Origin: Myxococcus terminator_A
Lineage (GTDB): Bacteria; Myxococcota; Myxococcia; Myxococcales; Myxococcaceae
Assembly: GCA_049194865.1 (NCBI GenBank)
Contig: JBLZWL010000056.1
Location: 1-64,000, forward strand
Direction: 5' to 3'
Length of the DNA: 64,000 bases
Shown: positions 32,671 through 41,529 of the stretch, piece by piece
Layout: each line of letters begins with the position of its first letter
How positions within the stretch are numbered: position 1 is the first letter of the stretch
Program-made: the position numbers and the translations under genes
Notes under the pieces: model-generated
The model's database searches: none
What the model saw: the letters and a program-made list of their open reading frames with translations, nothing else
What the model was told of the DNA's origin: nothing

Positions 32671-35600
32671 GGAGTTCCGCCTGGCCCGATGGCTCGAATC
32701 ACCTTGAGCAACCTCGACGTGGGCTCGTGCTGGGTCTGTGTCTGTTGGCTCTTGGTCTCGCGGCCTGCGGAGGTTCGTCCCGACCACCCGGTGACCTGCC
32801 GGATGCGGGTGTGCGTGATGCGGGTGCGGAGGACGCAGGCAGCACGGATGCGGGGCCGCGGACCGACGCTGGCACCTCGGCCGCGCCCGTCATTCACTCC
32901 GCACTGCCCACGCGAGGCGAGAGTGGCGGCGGCACCTGGGTGACGTTGAAGGGTCGTGGCTTCGTGGAAGGCGTGGCCTCGACGCCCTCGGAGGCCGCGC
33001 TGCGCACGGAGGTGCGGGTCGGCTCGCGCGCGGCTCGAGACTTCCAGCTCATCGACGACACCACGCTCGCCCTGCGCACGCCTCCAGGGGCCGAGGGCAC
33101 GGCGGACCTCTCGGTGAAGAACCCGAACGGGACGACGGTCTGCACGGCGTGCTTCACGTACTTCGACGTCTTCGACTTTCGCGCCGTCTCTCCGGAGGCA
33201 GGAGCACAGTCGGGCGGCGACACCGTGACGCTGGTGGGCGCGGGCTTCCCCTCCGGTCCGGGGCTCCAGGTCCTCTTCGGTGGCACGGAGAGTCCCTCCG
33301 TCACGCGTGTCTCCTCCTCGGAGCTTCGAGTTGTCGTCCCGCGAAGCTCCACGGTCGGCCTCGTCGACGTGCGGGTGCAGGGGCATGGCGTGGGAGACGT
33401 GCTGCGACGCGCGTATCGCTACGTCGAGGACACCCGCGTCACCCAAATCGAACCGCTCACGGGGACGATGTTGGGAGGCACCTCTGTCGTCCTAACGGGG
33501 CAGGGCTTCGAGGGCACGACGGAGGTCTTCTTCGGAGAGACGCCCGTTGCCTCTTTCGAGGTGGAGTCACCGACGCGCGTCGTGGTGACTTCGCCGCGGC
33601 ACATGGACATGGAAGCAGTCCCCGTGCGCATCGTCACTCCACGCGGCTCCTGGACGGTGCGCCAGGGGTTCACCTACGCGGACAGTCCGCACGGCACCTT
33701 GTTCGGTGTGCTGGGCGTCTTTCCTCACGTGGGGACGCGAGAGGACGGCACGGTGACGCTGACGGGACTGGCGTTCGACGTTCCGGACATCTCAGTGACC
33801 TTCGATGAAACACCCGCCCAGATTGTCTCGGTGACCCGAACCACGCTCACGGTCCGTGTTCCCCCGCGAGGCGCGTCTCAGCGCACGGTCCCCGTCACGG
33901 TCCGCGCGTCTTCGCTGAACTCTCACCTCCCGGGGGGCTACACGTATCGCCTCGCGCTCACGCGAGTGACACCTGGAGCGGGGACCTCGGGAGGTGGAAC
34001 CCAGGTGCTCCTGGAAGGAGACGCATTGCCTCCGGATGCCGTGGTGCGAGTCGGCGCGCTCCAGGCTCCAACCGCGACGGTGCAAGGCACGACGGAGCTC
34101 CGCTTCGCCACGCCCCCAGGTGGCGCGGGAGCACACGCGCTCCATGTCTCCTCCGCGAGCGACCCGGAGAACGAAGCAGTGCTCCCGAATGCCTTCACGT
34201 ACGAACCCGCGCTCATGCTCGCCCAGGTAGAGCCCGCGCGTGGAGCCATCGCGGGAGGCTCGCGAGTGACGGTGAGAGGCGCCGGCTTCGTCGACGGCGT
34301 TCAAGTCACCTTTGGCGGCGAGCCCGCGAGCGACGTGCACGTGGTGGACACCCATACCCTCACGTGTCGAACGCCCGCGTCGCGAAGCCAGGGGCCCGTG
34401 GAGGTGGCCGTCATCAAGGGTGCCGTGCGCTCCGCGCTCTCCGAGTCCTTCACGTACTTCGACCCGCGAGGTCCCGGAGGTCTCTCGGGTGCGCTGCTCA
34501 CGGGCACGCTGAACGTCACGGTGCTCGACACGTCCTCGGGGGCCTATGGCCAGCCCGTCGCGGGAGCGAAGGTCCTGCTCGGCACGGACTCGACACCGCT
34601 CTTGCAGGGCGAGACGGACGCACGCGGTCAGCTCACGTTGTCGGACTCCCGGATGGTGGGCGCGCAGGTGGCCACCGTCTTCAAGCCGGGCCACGACGTG
34701 GTGACGGTGGCTGGCATCCGCTCGGAGAACCTGACGGTGTACCTGCGCCGTCTCGACAGTGAGGGCAACCCGGGCAATCCACCCGTGCCCGCGAGTGCTC
34801 GAATCATGGGCCGGGTGCGAGGCTTCAAGCCGCCCAGGCCGCTCCAGTCTGGCGAGGTGCTGGAGGCGCGTGTCTTCGTGGCACAGCCGAGCCCCGCGTC
34901 GGGTCCTCCGTTCGCGGGGCCAGGAGATCGCCGCGCGGAGACCTGGAGGATTCGCGAAGAGGGTGGCGCGTTCGTCGTACAGGCGCAGCCCGGCTTGCGG
35001 GCGGTGTACGCGGTGCTCGGCGTGTTGAAGGACGAGGTCGACTTCGAGCCGTACCTGCTCGGCGTGCGTCGTGGCATCGCGGCGTCGGGCACGCGGGTCT
35101 CCGAGGGACAAGACGTGGTGTTCGACGTGCATCTCGACGTCGCCGCGCCTCTCTCCGTGGCGGGTCCCGTCATCATCGCGGGCGAGGAAGCCCTGCATCA
35201 GGTCTACGCGTGGCTGGACCTGGGCGCGGAGGGGCTGGTGCCGCATCCGCACAACTGGGGCACGGGCTCGCGCTTCTTCTCCTCCGTCGAAGGTCCAGGT
35301 CCGCTGCTCACGTTCCCTCAGCTTCCTCGCGTGGACGGAGCGAGCCTGCTCTTCCTCGACCTGCTCCGGGGCACCACGGCCTATCCCCAGAGCCTGCTGT
35401 ATCACCGTCACCCAGGAGCCCTGGAGGCGGGCGTGACGCTCCCGCCGATACTCCCGCTCCCTGTCTTCACCGAGCCCGTGAGAGACGCCCGCTTCACGGG
35501 AGCCGTGGCCTGGACTCCGTCCTCCTCCGGAGCCACGCCGGACGTGCAGGTCCTCACGCTGATGGCACCCGGCACGACAGGCGGCATCCGCTGGACCGCC

Positions 35601-35810
35601 GTGCTTCCAGGAGGACAGACACGGGTGACGCTCCCGGAGGCCGCATCGCAGGCGCTGCGCGCGGAGCTGCCCGAAGGCGCACGACTTCGCGCGGACCTCT
35701 CCCTCGCGCGAGTCCCCCGCTTCGAGTATTCCCAGTGGACCTACGACACGCTGTCCACCGCGACCTGGACGGCGTACGTCCTGGGGCGCTCGGAGGTCTT
35801 CGACCCGTGA
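32667..35810 (+). CDS. Large lipoprotein with about six IPT/TIG domains
   Basis: A 1047-residue lipoprotein (LGLAAC, C34) followed by an Asp/Ala/Gly linker (DAGVRDAGAEDAGSTDAG). About six IPT/TIG domains come next, recognisable from starts such as SALPTRGESGGGTWVTLKG, AVSPEAGAQSGGDTVTLVG, QIEPLTGTMLGGTSVVLTG, RVTPGAGTSGGGTQVLLEG and QVEPARGAIAGGSRVTVRG. A carboxypeptidase-regulatory-like domain (PVAGAKVLLGTDSTPLLQGETDARGQLTL) and about 350 residues of further beta-rich sequence close the protein. TIG arrays form rods on cell surfaces, so this could be the structural backbone of a complex. The ATG overlaps the upstream stop, and the stop shares one base with the next ATG (TGATG). Confidence 0.85.
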   Translation: MRSSAWPDGSNHLEQPRRGLVLGLCLLALGLAACGGSSRPPGDLPDAGVRDAGAEDAGSTDAGPRTDAGTSAAPVIHSALPTRGESGGGTWVTLKGRGFVEGVASTPSEAALRTEVRVGSRAARDFQLIDDTTLALRTPPGAEGTADLSVKNPNGTTVCTACFTYFDVFDFRAVSPEAGAQSGGDTVTLVGAGFPSGPGLQVLFGGTESPSVTRVSSSELRVVVPRSSTVGLVDVRVQGHGVGDVLRRAYRYVEDTRVTQIEPLTGTMLGGTSVVLTGQGFEGTTEVFFGETPVASFEVESPTRVVVTSPRHMDMEAVPVRIVTPRGSWTVRQGFTYADSPHGTLFGVLGVFPHVGTREDGTVTLTGLAFDVPDISVTFDETPAQIVSVTRTTLTVRVPPRGASQRTVPVTVRASSLNSHLPGGYTYRLALTRVTPGAGTSGGGTQVLLEGDALPPDAVVRVGALQAPTATVQGTTELRFATPPGGAGAHALHVSSASDPENEAVLPNAFTYEPALMLAQVEPARGAIAGGSRVTVRGAGFVDGVQVTFGGEPASDVHVVDTHTLTCRTPASRSQGPVEVAVIKGAVRSALSESFTYFDPRGPGGLSGALLTGTLNVTVLDTSSGAYGQPVAGAKVLLGTDSTPLLQGETDARGQLTLSDSRMVGAQVATVFKPGHDVVTVAGIRSENLTVYLRRLDSEGNPGNPPVPASARIMGRVRGFKPPRPLQSGEVLEARVFVAQPSPASGPPFAGPGDRRAETWRIREEGGAFVVQAQPGLRAVYAVLGVLKDEVDFEPYLLGVRRGIAASGTRVSEGQDVVFDVHLDVAAPLSVAGPVIIAGEEALHQVYAWLDLGAEGLVPHPHNWGTGSRFFSSVEGPGPLLTFPQLPRVDGASLLFLDLLRGTTAYPQSLLYHRHPGALEAGVTLPPILPLPVFTEPVRDARFTGAVAWTPSSSGATPDVQVLTLMAPGTTGGIRWTAVLPGGQTRVTLPEAASQALRAELPEGARLRADLSLARVPRFEYSQWTYDTLSTATWTAYVLGRSEVFDP

Positions 35811-36949
35811 TGCGCCGCTGGTCCCACTTCGCCGTGTTGCTCCTGCTCGTCGCCTGTCGCGGTGACGCTCCCGTGGAGGGTGAGGGCTGTCGCGTGGACG
35901 CGGACTGCGGCACTCCGTCGGAAGCGTACCGGTGTGACACGCAGACCTCGGCCTGTCGGTGCCGCACGGATGGGGCCTGTGCCCCGGGAGAGCTGTGCAA
36001 CGAAGCAGGCTTCTGCCAGGACCGCGCGGGCTGCGAGTCGAACGCGGACTGTGGAGAGGACTCGCTCTTCTGCGACACCAGCACGGGCACCTGCCTGACG
36101 CGAGGACGCTGCGCCACGGACCTGCATTGCCCGCTGGGCGAGGTCTGCGACACCGCGAGGACCACGTGCGTGGCGGGTTGTCGGACGTCCGGAGACTGCG
36201 CGGGCACGGCCTGCCGCTGCGGCGATGCGCCGTGTCTCTGCGACGCCACCACGCCAGAAGGGCGCGCCGCCTGTGCCCTGGGCGTCTGCGACGCGAGCTT
36301 CTGCGCGGACACGAGTGACTGCGCCTTCGGTGAGTCCTGCGGCGCGACGGCGGGCGAGGGCGCGGGGACGTGCATCAGCGACTTCGACCCGGTGCGACGT
36401 CCCTACTGCGCGAGCTGCACCTACGGCGGTGGTCTCCAGGTCTGTGGGCGCGGCGCGAACTTCTGCCTGCGCGAGACGGCGAGCCCCGGGAGTGCCTTCT
36501 GCGGCGCGGATTGCGCGGAGGGACAGGGCTGTCCCCATGGCTATCAGTGCTCGGACGTGGTGGTGGTCGCCAGTCGTGCGCGCTGTCGCTCGGATGCGGA
36601 GTGCGCGCCGTCGCCTTCTCTGCCGTGCCGCGAGGACTCGCACTGCGGACGCGGTGGGCGCTGCGTGAAGCAGGACGGACAGCCCGAGGGCGCGTGCGCG
36701 GGACGTTGCTCCATCGCGGAAGGTGATGTGGAGGGCTTCTGCTCGTGCCAGCAGGACACCGACTGCGTGCAGGACGCCTGCAGCCAGGGCACGTGCACGG
36801 TGAGTCGTCGCGCGTGTGTCGGTGACGCGGACTGTCGGCCCATCCGCTGCGTGGACCATGAAGGCGCGGGCGGCTGTCTCGTGGGGCGCAACTGCGCACC
36901 CGAGGAGGGCCTCACCTGCGCGGAGGTTGCCCCCCGCGTCACCCGGTAA
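35810..36949 (+). CDS. Cys-rich lipoprotein (last gene of the five-lipoprotein operon)
   Basis: A 379-residue lipoprotein (LLLLVAC, C16). Nearly the whole mature protein consists of Cys-rich repeats of the form C-x-x-D-x-D-C-G... (GCRVDADCGTPSEAYRC, GCESNADCGEDSLFC, CATDLHCPLGEVC, CQQDTDCVQDAC), with about 50 cysteines and no other recognisable domain. Similar repeats occur in the operon's third gene and in TraA. I used the ATG at 35810 (TGATG with the upstream stop); the GTG at 35807 is the alternative. A T-tailed hairpin two bases after its stop ends the operon. Confidence 0.8.
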   Translation: MRRWSHFAVLLLLVACRGDAPVEGEGCRVDADCGTPSEAYRCDTQTSACRCRTDGACAPGELCNEAGFCQDRAGCESNADCGEDSLFCDTSTGTCLTRGRCATDLHCPLGEVCDTARTTCVAGCRTSGDCAGTACRCGDAPCLCDATTPEGRAACALGVCDASFCADTSDCAFGESCGATAGEGAGTCISDFDPVRRPYCASCTYGGGLQVCGRGANFCLRETASPGSAFCGADCAEGQGCPHGYQCSDVVVVASRARCRSDAECAPSPSLPCREDSHCGRGGRCVKQDGQPEGACAGRCSIAEGDVEGFCSCQQDTDCVQDACSQGTCTVSRRACVGDADCRPIRCVDHEGAGGCLVGRNCAPEEGLTCAEVAPRVTR

Positions 36950-36950
36950 G

Positions 36951-36973
36951 CCCCTGCTTTTCCAGGGGGTTTT
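36951..36973 (+). terminator. Intrinsic terminator of the five-lipoprotein operon
   Basis: CCCCTG / CAGGGG stem with a six-base loop, then GTTTT, directly after the last stop codon. One of only two clear T-tailed terminators seen in the window. Confidence 0.75.
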
Positions 36974-37084
36974 CGCCCTGCCTACATCGTCGCCGAAGGT
37001 CCGCGAGGAAGGGGCGAGTGCCCGGCGGTGAATGTTCTGGAGGGTGCCCCGTCAGTAGTTGCAACACGACGGAGGACGGACACC

Positions 37085-37585
37085 ATGGCTTTCAAGACTG
37101 CTCTCACCACCCTGGCTCTCGGCACCCTGTTTCTTGGTTCCTCGACGGCACTGGCGGCGGACGGCAGCGTTCGCGACTGGGCGACTCAGCAGGCCCGCCG
37201 CGGCGATGACCGGAACCATGACCGGGACAACAACCGCGACAACAACCGCGGCCACCGCCCGGACCGCTACGAGGCGCATGTCCACACCCACGGCTGCAAC
37301 CACGCGCCGGCGCCCCGTCCTCCTTCCCGTGCTCAGGGCCGCTACGAGATGCAGACGGTGAGCCGCTGGGTCGAGGGCCGCTACGAGCAGGTGTGGGTGC
37401 CCGAGGTGTGCCAGGAGCGTCGTGGTCGTCATCACCGCGTCTCCCGTTGCTCGGGTGGCTTCTATGAGAACCGCTGGGTGGAAGGCCGCTACGAGCAGTC
37501 CACCGAGTGGGTCTGGGTCTCTTACGATCGCGGCAACGGCGGCTGGAGCTCCAACCGCGTGCACGCGGCCAGCTACCACCGGTAG
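37085..37585 (+). CDS. Secreted His/Arg/Asn-rich hypothetical protein with RWVEGRYEQ repeats
   Basis: A 166-residue protein with a clean Sec signal peptide ending SSTALAA. A polar Asp/Arg/Asn stretch (RNHDRDNNRDNNRG) is followed by a region containing RWVEGRYEQ twice, about 45 residues apart, each followed by aromatic VWV. Four Cys residues are present. The start ATG is preceded by GGAGGACGGACACC, a strong SD. I do not recognise a family; similar small basic YXWVxGRY proteins are common in myxobacteria as cell-envelope hypotheticals. It stands alone between the lipoprotein operon terminator and the pteridine reductase gene. Confidence 0.75.
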   Translation: MAFKTALTTLALGTLFLGSSTALAADGSVRDWATQQARRGDDRNHDRDNNRDNNRGHRPDRYEAHVHTHGCNHAPAPRPPSRAQGRYEMQTVSRWVEGRYEQVWVPEVCQERRGRHHRVSRCSGGFYENRWVEGRYEQSTEWVWVSYDRGNGGWSSNRVHAASYHR

Positions 37586-37707
37586 CGCTCGCTGACGAAG
37601 ACTGGGGGTCGAGGGGCGGTGCCGGATACGGGGGTATCCAGCATCGCCCTTCGTGTTTCAGGTCCCCGGTGCCTTTCCGCGTGCGGCCTGTTAGTCAGTG
37701 CGCGCAC

Positions 37708-38433
37708 ATGGGTACCGCCTTCATCACCGGAGCAGGCATCCGCGTCGGCCGTGCGGTAGCGCGGGCCCTGGCGCGCGCGGGTTATGACCTGGCGCTGCAT
37801 GCCCACCGCTCCATGGACGCGCTGGCCTCGCTGGCCGACGAGCTTCGGGCCGAGGGCCGCCGCGTCACCCTCCATGCCGCCGACCTGAGCCAGCCCGCCG
37901 CCGTCGACGCCCTGGCCGCGAGCGTGCGCGAGGCGTGGCCCGCGCTGGACGTGGTGGTCCACAACGCGGGCCTCTACGAGCGGGTGGACTTCGCGGACAT
38001 CTCTCGCGAGCAATACCGCACCATGCTCGCCGTCAACCTGGACGCGCCCTTCTTCCTCACCCAGGCGCTGTTGCCCGCGCTGCGCGCCGGCCAGGACCCG
38101 CTGGTGGTGCACGTGGGAGACATCGCCGGCGAGCGGCCGGAGAGCCACTTCGCGCACTACTCGGTGAGCAAGGCGGGCCTGTTGATGCTGACGCGCGCGC
38201 TGGCGGTGGAGCTGGCGCCGCACGTGCGCGTCAATGCCGTATCGCCCGGGGTGGCCGCGTTCCCGGAGAGCTTCGACGCCGCCGCGCGTGAGCAGGTGCT
38301 GCGACACATCCCCATGGGGCGCGAGGGCAGCGTGGAGGACGTGGCGCGCGCCGTCGTCTTCCTCGCGCGCGAAGCGCCCTATGTCACCGGACAGGTCATC
38401 GCCGTCGATGGCGGCAGGAGCGCGAGACTATGA
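37708..38433 (+). CDS. SDR oxidoreductase, pteridine-reductase-like (FolM/PTR1 type)
   Basis: A 241-residue short-chain dehydrogenase. The cofactor motif is TGAGIRVG, whose Arg after the glycine loop (TGxxxRxG) is typical of pteridine reductases; also present are VVHNAG and the catalytic Y-x-x-x-K in HYSVSKAG, with a C-terminal VTGQVIAVDGG. It is expected to reduce dihydrobiopterin/dihydrofolate-type pteridines with NADPH. Support comes from the next gene, a FolB fusion whose ATG overlaps its stop by four bases. The start ATG at 37708 follows a TTAGTCAGT box closely. The exact substrate (folate or another pterin) is inferred. Confidence 0.82.
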   Translation: MGTAFITGAGIRVGRAVARALARAGYDLALHAHRSMDALASLADELRAEGRRVTLHAADLSQPAAVDALAASVREAWPALDVVVHNAGLYERVDFADISREQYRTMLAVNLDAPFFLTQALLPALRAGQDPLVVHVGDIAGERPESHFAHYSVSKAGLLMLTRALAVELAPHVRVNAVSPGVAAFPESFDAAAREQVLRHIPMGREGSVEDVARAVVFLAREAPYVTGQVIAVDGGRSARL

Positions 38434-39275
38434 GCGCGGAGCTGGCTTTCCATCCCCCCGTCGTCAATGACAGCAAGGGCCGTCCGCTGGACGTCATCGA
38501 GCTGCGAGGGCTCACGGTGGACTGCATCGTGGGCGTGTACAACCGCGAGCGGGTCTCCGCGCAGCCGCTGCGGCTGGACGTGGCCCTCTTCCTGGACACG
38601 CGCAACGCGGCGACGGGCGGCAGGCTGGCGCACACGGTGAACTACGGGCGACTGGCCGGAGAGCTGCGCTTCCTGTTGGAGGCGTGTCGCTTCGAGCTGC
38701 TGGAGTCCGCTGTCGAGGCCGTGAGTCGCTACCTGCTCGTCCCGCCCACCGTGGATGTGCCGCGCGCGCAGGTGCACGCGGCCACCGTGCGCGTCATCAA
38801 GCCCCAGGCGCTGGGCGGGCTCGCGGTGCCCTCGCTCCAGGTGCATCGCACGGCGGAGGAGATGGGCTACGCGTCGGAGGAGCGCTCCTTCGGCCGCATG
38901 GACATCATCCACGAGGGCGCGGGGTACGGCGTGTATCGGCTGCGCGTGAAGCCGGGGGGCACCGTTCCCGCCAGCTCGAATCCGGGCATGGAGGAGAGCG
39001 AGCTGGTGCTCGGGCCGGGCCTGTTGGCGCAGGGCCAGCCCGTCGAGCGGGGCATGGCCTTCCACTGGCCCCGGGGCTTTCCGCGTCGCTACGACAACCC
39101 CACCGAGCAGGAGCAGACGGTGCTGAGTGTGTATCGGCCCCGCTACCTGAAGCCGGAGCCGGAGGCGGTGGAGCCGCGTGCCCCCGCGTCCGCGCTCCTG
39201 TCCATCACCGGCACGTCCTATTACCCCCATGACGAGCCCGCCGCGCCCGGCCTGTCCGCCGACAAGCAGCCCTGA
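38430..39275 (+). CDS. Dihydroneopterin aldolase (FolB) domain fused to a cupin-like domain
   Basis: A 281-residue protein. Residues about 20-130 match FolB: VIELRGLTVDCIVGVYNRER (active-site Glu region), VNYGRL, FELLESAVEAVSRYLL and the lysine-containing VRVIKPQAL. FolB splits dihydroneopterin into 6-hydroxymethyl-dihydropterin and glycolaldehyde in folate synthesis. Residues about 140-245 form a cupin-like beta barrel (GVYRLRVKPGGTVPAS ... ERGMAFHWPRGFPRRYDNPTEQEQTVLSVYRP) not found in ordinary FolB proteins. The gene is coupled (ATGA) to the pteridine reductase gene. I infer a modified or regulated pterin pathway step. Confidence 0.85.
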   Translation: MSAELAFHPPVVNDSKGRPLDVIELRGLTVDCIVGVYNRERVSAQPLRLDVALFLDTRNAATGGRLAHTVNYGRLAGELRFLLEACRFELLESAVEAVSRYLLVPPTVDVPRAQVHAATVRVIKPQALGGLAVPSLQVHRTAEEMGYASEERSFGRMDIIHEGAGYGVYRLRVKPGGTVPASSNPGMEESELVLGPGLLAQGQPVERGMAFHWPRGFPRRYDNPTEQEQTVLSVYRPRYLKPEPEAVEPRAPASALLSITGTSYYPHDEPAAPGLSADKQP

Positions 39276-39364
39276 GCCTGACGCATACTCCCAGTGGGGG
39301 GGGCTGTTTCCGAGGCCGCGAGGCACGGTATGACGCGACCTCGGAGCCCAGGGGAGAAGACGGC

Positions 39365-40114
39365 ATGAACCTCGACAGGCGGATGCAGCTCTTCGTGGTG
39401 CTGGCGACGGTGTTCGTCACGTCGCTGGTGGTGGGAGACCTCATCGGCGTGAAGCTGTTCGAGGTCAACCTGGGCTTCGTGGTGGCGGTCATGTCCATTG
39501 GCATGCTGCCGTTCCCGGTGACGTTCCTGCTCACCGACATCCTCAACGAGTTCTACGGCAAGAAGGCCGCCCGCTTCGTCACGTGGGTGGGCTTCAGCAT
39601 GGCCATCTTCGCCTTCACGGTGATTGCGATTGCCGTGGAGGTGCCCTTCGCTCCGCTGACGCGCGCGCCGGACTTCTCGGGGACGGTGGAGGGCTCGTTC
39701 AACAACGTCTTCAGTGGCTCGCAGCGCATCCTGCTGGCGTCGATGATTGCCTATCTGGTGGGCCAGTTCTGCGACATCTCCATCTTCAACCTGCTCAAGC
39801 GCGTCACGAACAACAAGATGCTGTGGCTGCGCGCGACGGGCTCCACGCTGGTCTCCCAGCTCATCGACACCACGGTGGTGCAGTTCGTCGCGTGGACGGG
39901 CGTGCTGCCCACCGCGGTCATCTTCAACATCATCGCCACGTCGTACGTGGTGAAGCTGCTCGTCGCGGTGGGCCTGACGCCCTTCATCTACCTGGGCCAC
40001 GCGCTGGTGGAGCGCAAGCTGGGCATCAAGCCCGTGGTGCTGGGCGCGGACGGTGAGCCGCTCCCCGAGCCCACGACGGACGTCGGTGTTCCTGCCGAGT
40101 CGCGCGCCGCCTGA
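39365..40114 (+). CDS. Queuosine precursor transporter (VUT family, YhhQ-like)
   Basis: A 249-residue inner-membrane protein with six or so helices, showing family features: VGDLIGVKLFEV, FPVTFLLTDILNEFYGKKAARFV, and a second half with QFCDISIFNLLKR and STLVSQLIDTTVVQFVAW. YhhQ-type VUT proteins import 7-deazaguanine queuosine precursors. The gene follows the FolB fusion by 89 bases; both pathways use GTP-derived pterin-like compounds, which may explain the grouping. I looked for a preQ1 riboswitch upstream and did not see one. Its stop is six bases from the convergent lipoprotein stop. Confidence 0.88.
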   Translation: MNLDRRMQLFVVLATVFVTSLVVGDLIGVKLFEVNLGFVVAVMSIGMLPFPVTFLLTDILNEFYGKKAARFVTWVGFSMAIFAFTVIAIAVEVPFAPLTRAPDFSGTVEGSFNNVFSGSQRILLASMIAYLVGQFCDISIFNLLKRVTNNKMLWLRATGSTLVSQLIDTTVVQFVAWTGVLPTAVIFNIIATSYVVKLLVAVGLTPFIYLGHALVERKLGIKPVVLGADGEPLPEPTTDVGVPAESRAA

Positions 40115-40120
40115 GCGGCC

Positions 40121-41434
40121 TCACGGCACCAGGCGCTGAAGGAAGACGTCCGAGTCGTCGGAGGTGAAGGGCTCCTCGCCGCCCAGCGCGCGCGTGCCGG
40201 AGAACACCCCCGTGCCCAGCAGGTCTCCTCCCGACAGGAAGGTGACGTCTCTCAAGCGGAGGCTCTCGTCGCAGGGCTGGGTGACGTAGGGCGTCTGCCA
40301 CGACAGCTCGCCCCGGGGTGACAGTCGCGCCAGCTCCGAGCCGCAGCCGTGCCGCCAGAGCACCGCCGCGCCGCCGTCCGCATCCGCCGCCAGCCGCGCG
40401 CCCTGGGGCTCGCCCGTAGAGGGACTGGCCAGCGCGTGTCCCCACAGCGGACGTCCGGCGGCATCCGCCGCGAGCACGAAGGTCGCGCGCGAGCAGCTCT
40501 CCGTGGCACAGGTCGGCTTGAGCACCGTGCCTCCCCAGTGGAGCGTGCCCCGGAAGTCACCCGCGAGCCGCAGCCCGCCATCGGCCGCGAAAATCACCTG
40601 GGTGAAGGACGGCGCATCCGGCCCCACGTCCAGCTCCCAGTACACCTCGCCGACGGGCGACAGGCGGGCGATGAACCCGATGCTCTCCACGGGCGACAGC
40701 GGACGTTGTCCCGCCAGCACCGCGCCGCCATCCGAGTCCAGCGCGACGGCGGACGCGGAGGCGAGCGCGGGCATCTCCTGGGACCAGCGCACCGTGCCTC
40801 GGGTGTCGTAGCGAGTCACCAGGCGCCCGTGCGCCACCAGCACCTCGCCTTCGATGTCCGGTGTCAGCGCCTTCACCGTGCCCGTCGCGCGCGCCCACCG
40901 AGGCGTGCCGTCCGAGGCCAGCTTCGCCACGAAGTGGCTGTCGGTGATGAGCGTCTCTCCGAGCCGCAGCCGGCCCTCCAGCTTGCCCGCGATGAACAGC
41001 TCTCCCTCGGAGGAGACGGCGAGGAACTGCGCGTGGGCGCGGGCCGCTCTTCCTTCGGAGGGCTCGGGCAGGAAGCTGTGCGTCCAGAGGACCTGTCCTG
41101 TGCCGTCATGGTGGGTGAGGGTGAGCGCGGTGGCGTCGCCGTCCGTCGAGGAGGCATCGGGTGTGCTCGTCGCCCCGGTGCTACCCAGCAGCACGCTGCC
41201 ACCCAGGCCGTCCGAGGCCACGGCCACCGCGTCCTGACGTCCCAGCGTTGGCGAGTGAACGGTCCACCGCGCATCCCCCGGCTCCAGCGTCGGAGGCTTG
41301 GGGGGTTGTGGCGTGGAGCCTGGGTCTGCTTCCTCGGGGAGCGGGGGCTCGGTGGACGCGCCGCTCCCACCACAGCCGAGTGCTGTCCACACGCTCAGCA
41401 CCAGCCCCGCAGTGCCTGCCCGCCACCGTCCCAT
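40121..41434 (-). CDS. Lipoprotein with beta-propeller-like repeats
   Basis: A 437-residue lipoprotein: signal then LGCGG lipobox, a Pro-rich linker, and about seven blades ending in W or L-rich strands with 'G.v.W' motifs (GTGQVLWTHSF, GTPRWARATG, GTVRWSQEM, GEVYWELDV, GELSWQTPY), as in PQQ/BamB-like or SBBP repeat propellers. This is probably a surface or periplasmic binding platform with no enzymatic residues visible. The start ATG at 41434 has GGAG seven bases upstream; the ATG at 41440 sits too close to it. It is not evidently in an operon. Confidence 0.8.
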   Translation of the reverse strand: MGRWRAGTAGLVLSVWTALGCGGSGASTEPPLPEEADPGSTPQPPKPPTLEPGDARWTVHSPTLGRQDAVAVASDGLGGSVLLGSTGATSTPDASSTDGDATALTLTHHDGTGQVLWTHSFLPEPSEGRAARAHAQFLAVSSEGELFIAGKLEGRLRLGETLITDSHFVAKLASDGTPRWARATGTVKALTPDIEGEVLVAHGRLVTRYDTRGTVRWSQEMPALASASAVALDSDGGAVLAGQRPLSPVESIGFIARLSPVGEVYWELDVGPDAPSFTQVIFAADGGLRLAGDFRGTLHWGGTVLKPTCATESCSRATFVLAADAAGRPLWGHALASPSTGEPQGARLAADADGGAAVLWRHGCGSELARLSPRGELSWQTPYVTQPCDESLRLRDVTFLSGGDLLGTGVFSGTRALGGEEPFTSDDSDVFLQRLVP

Positions 41435-41529
41435 GTTCATTCTCCGCGAGTCAGCTCACCCTCCGGCCGGAGGCGAAGCTGGGGTGTGGTGCTCGCGGAG
41501 GCAAGGCCCGCGTCGGGGACTGAACGTTG

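Noticed and set aside
39276..39364. preQ1 riboswitch before the queuosine-precursor transporter
   Set aside because: The 89-base gap has no A-rich tail pairing with a short C/U-rich hairpin loop, which preQ1 aptamers need.
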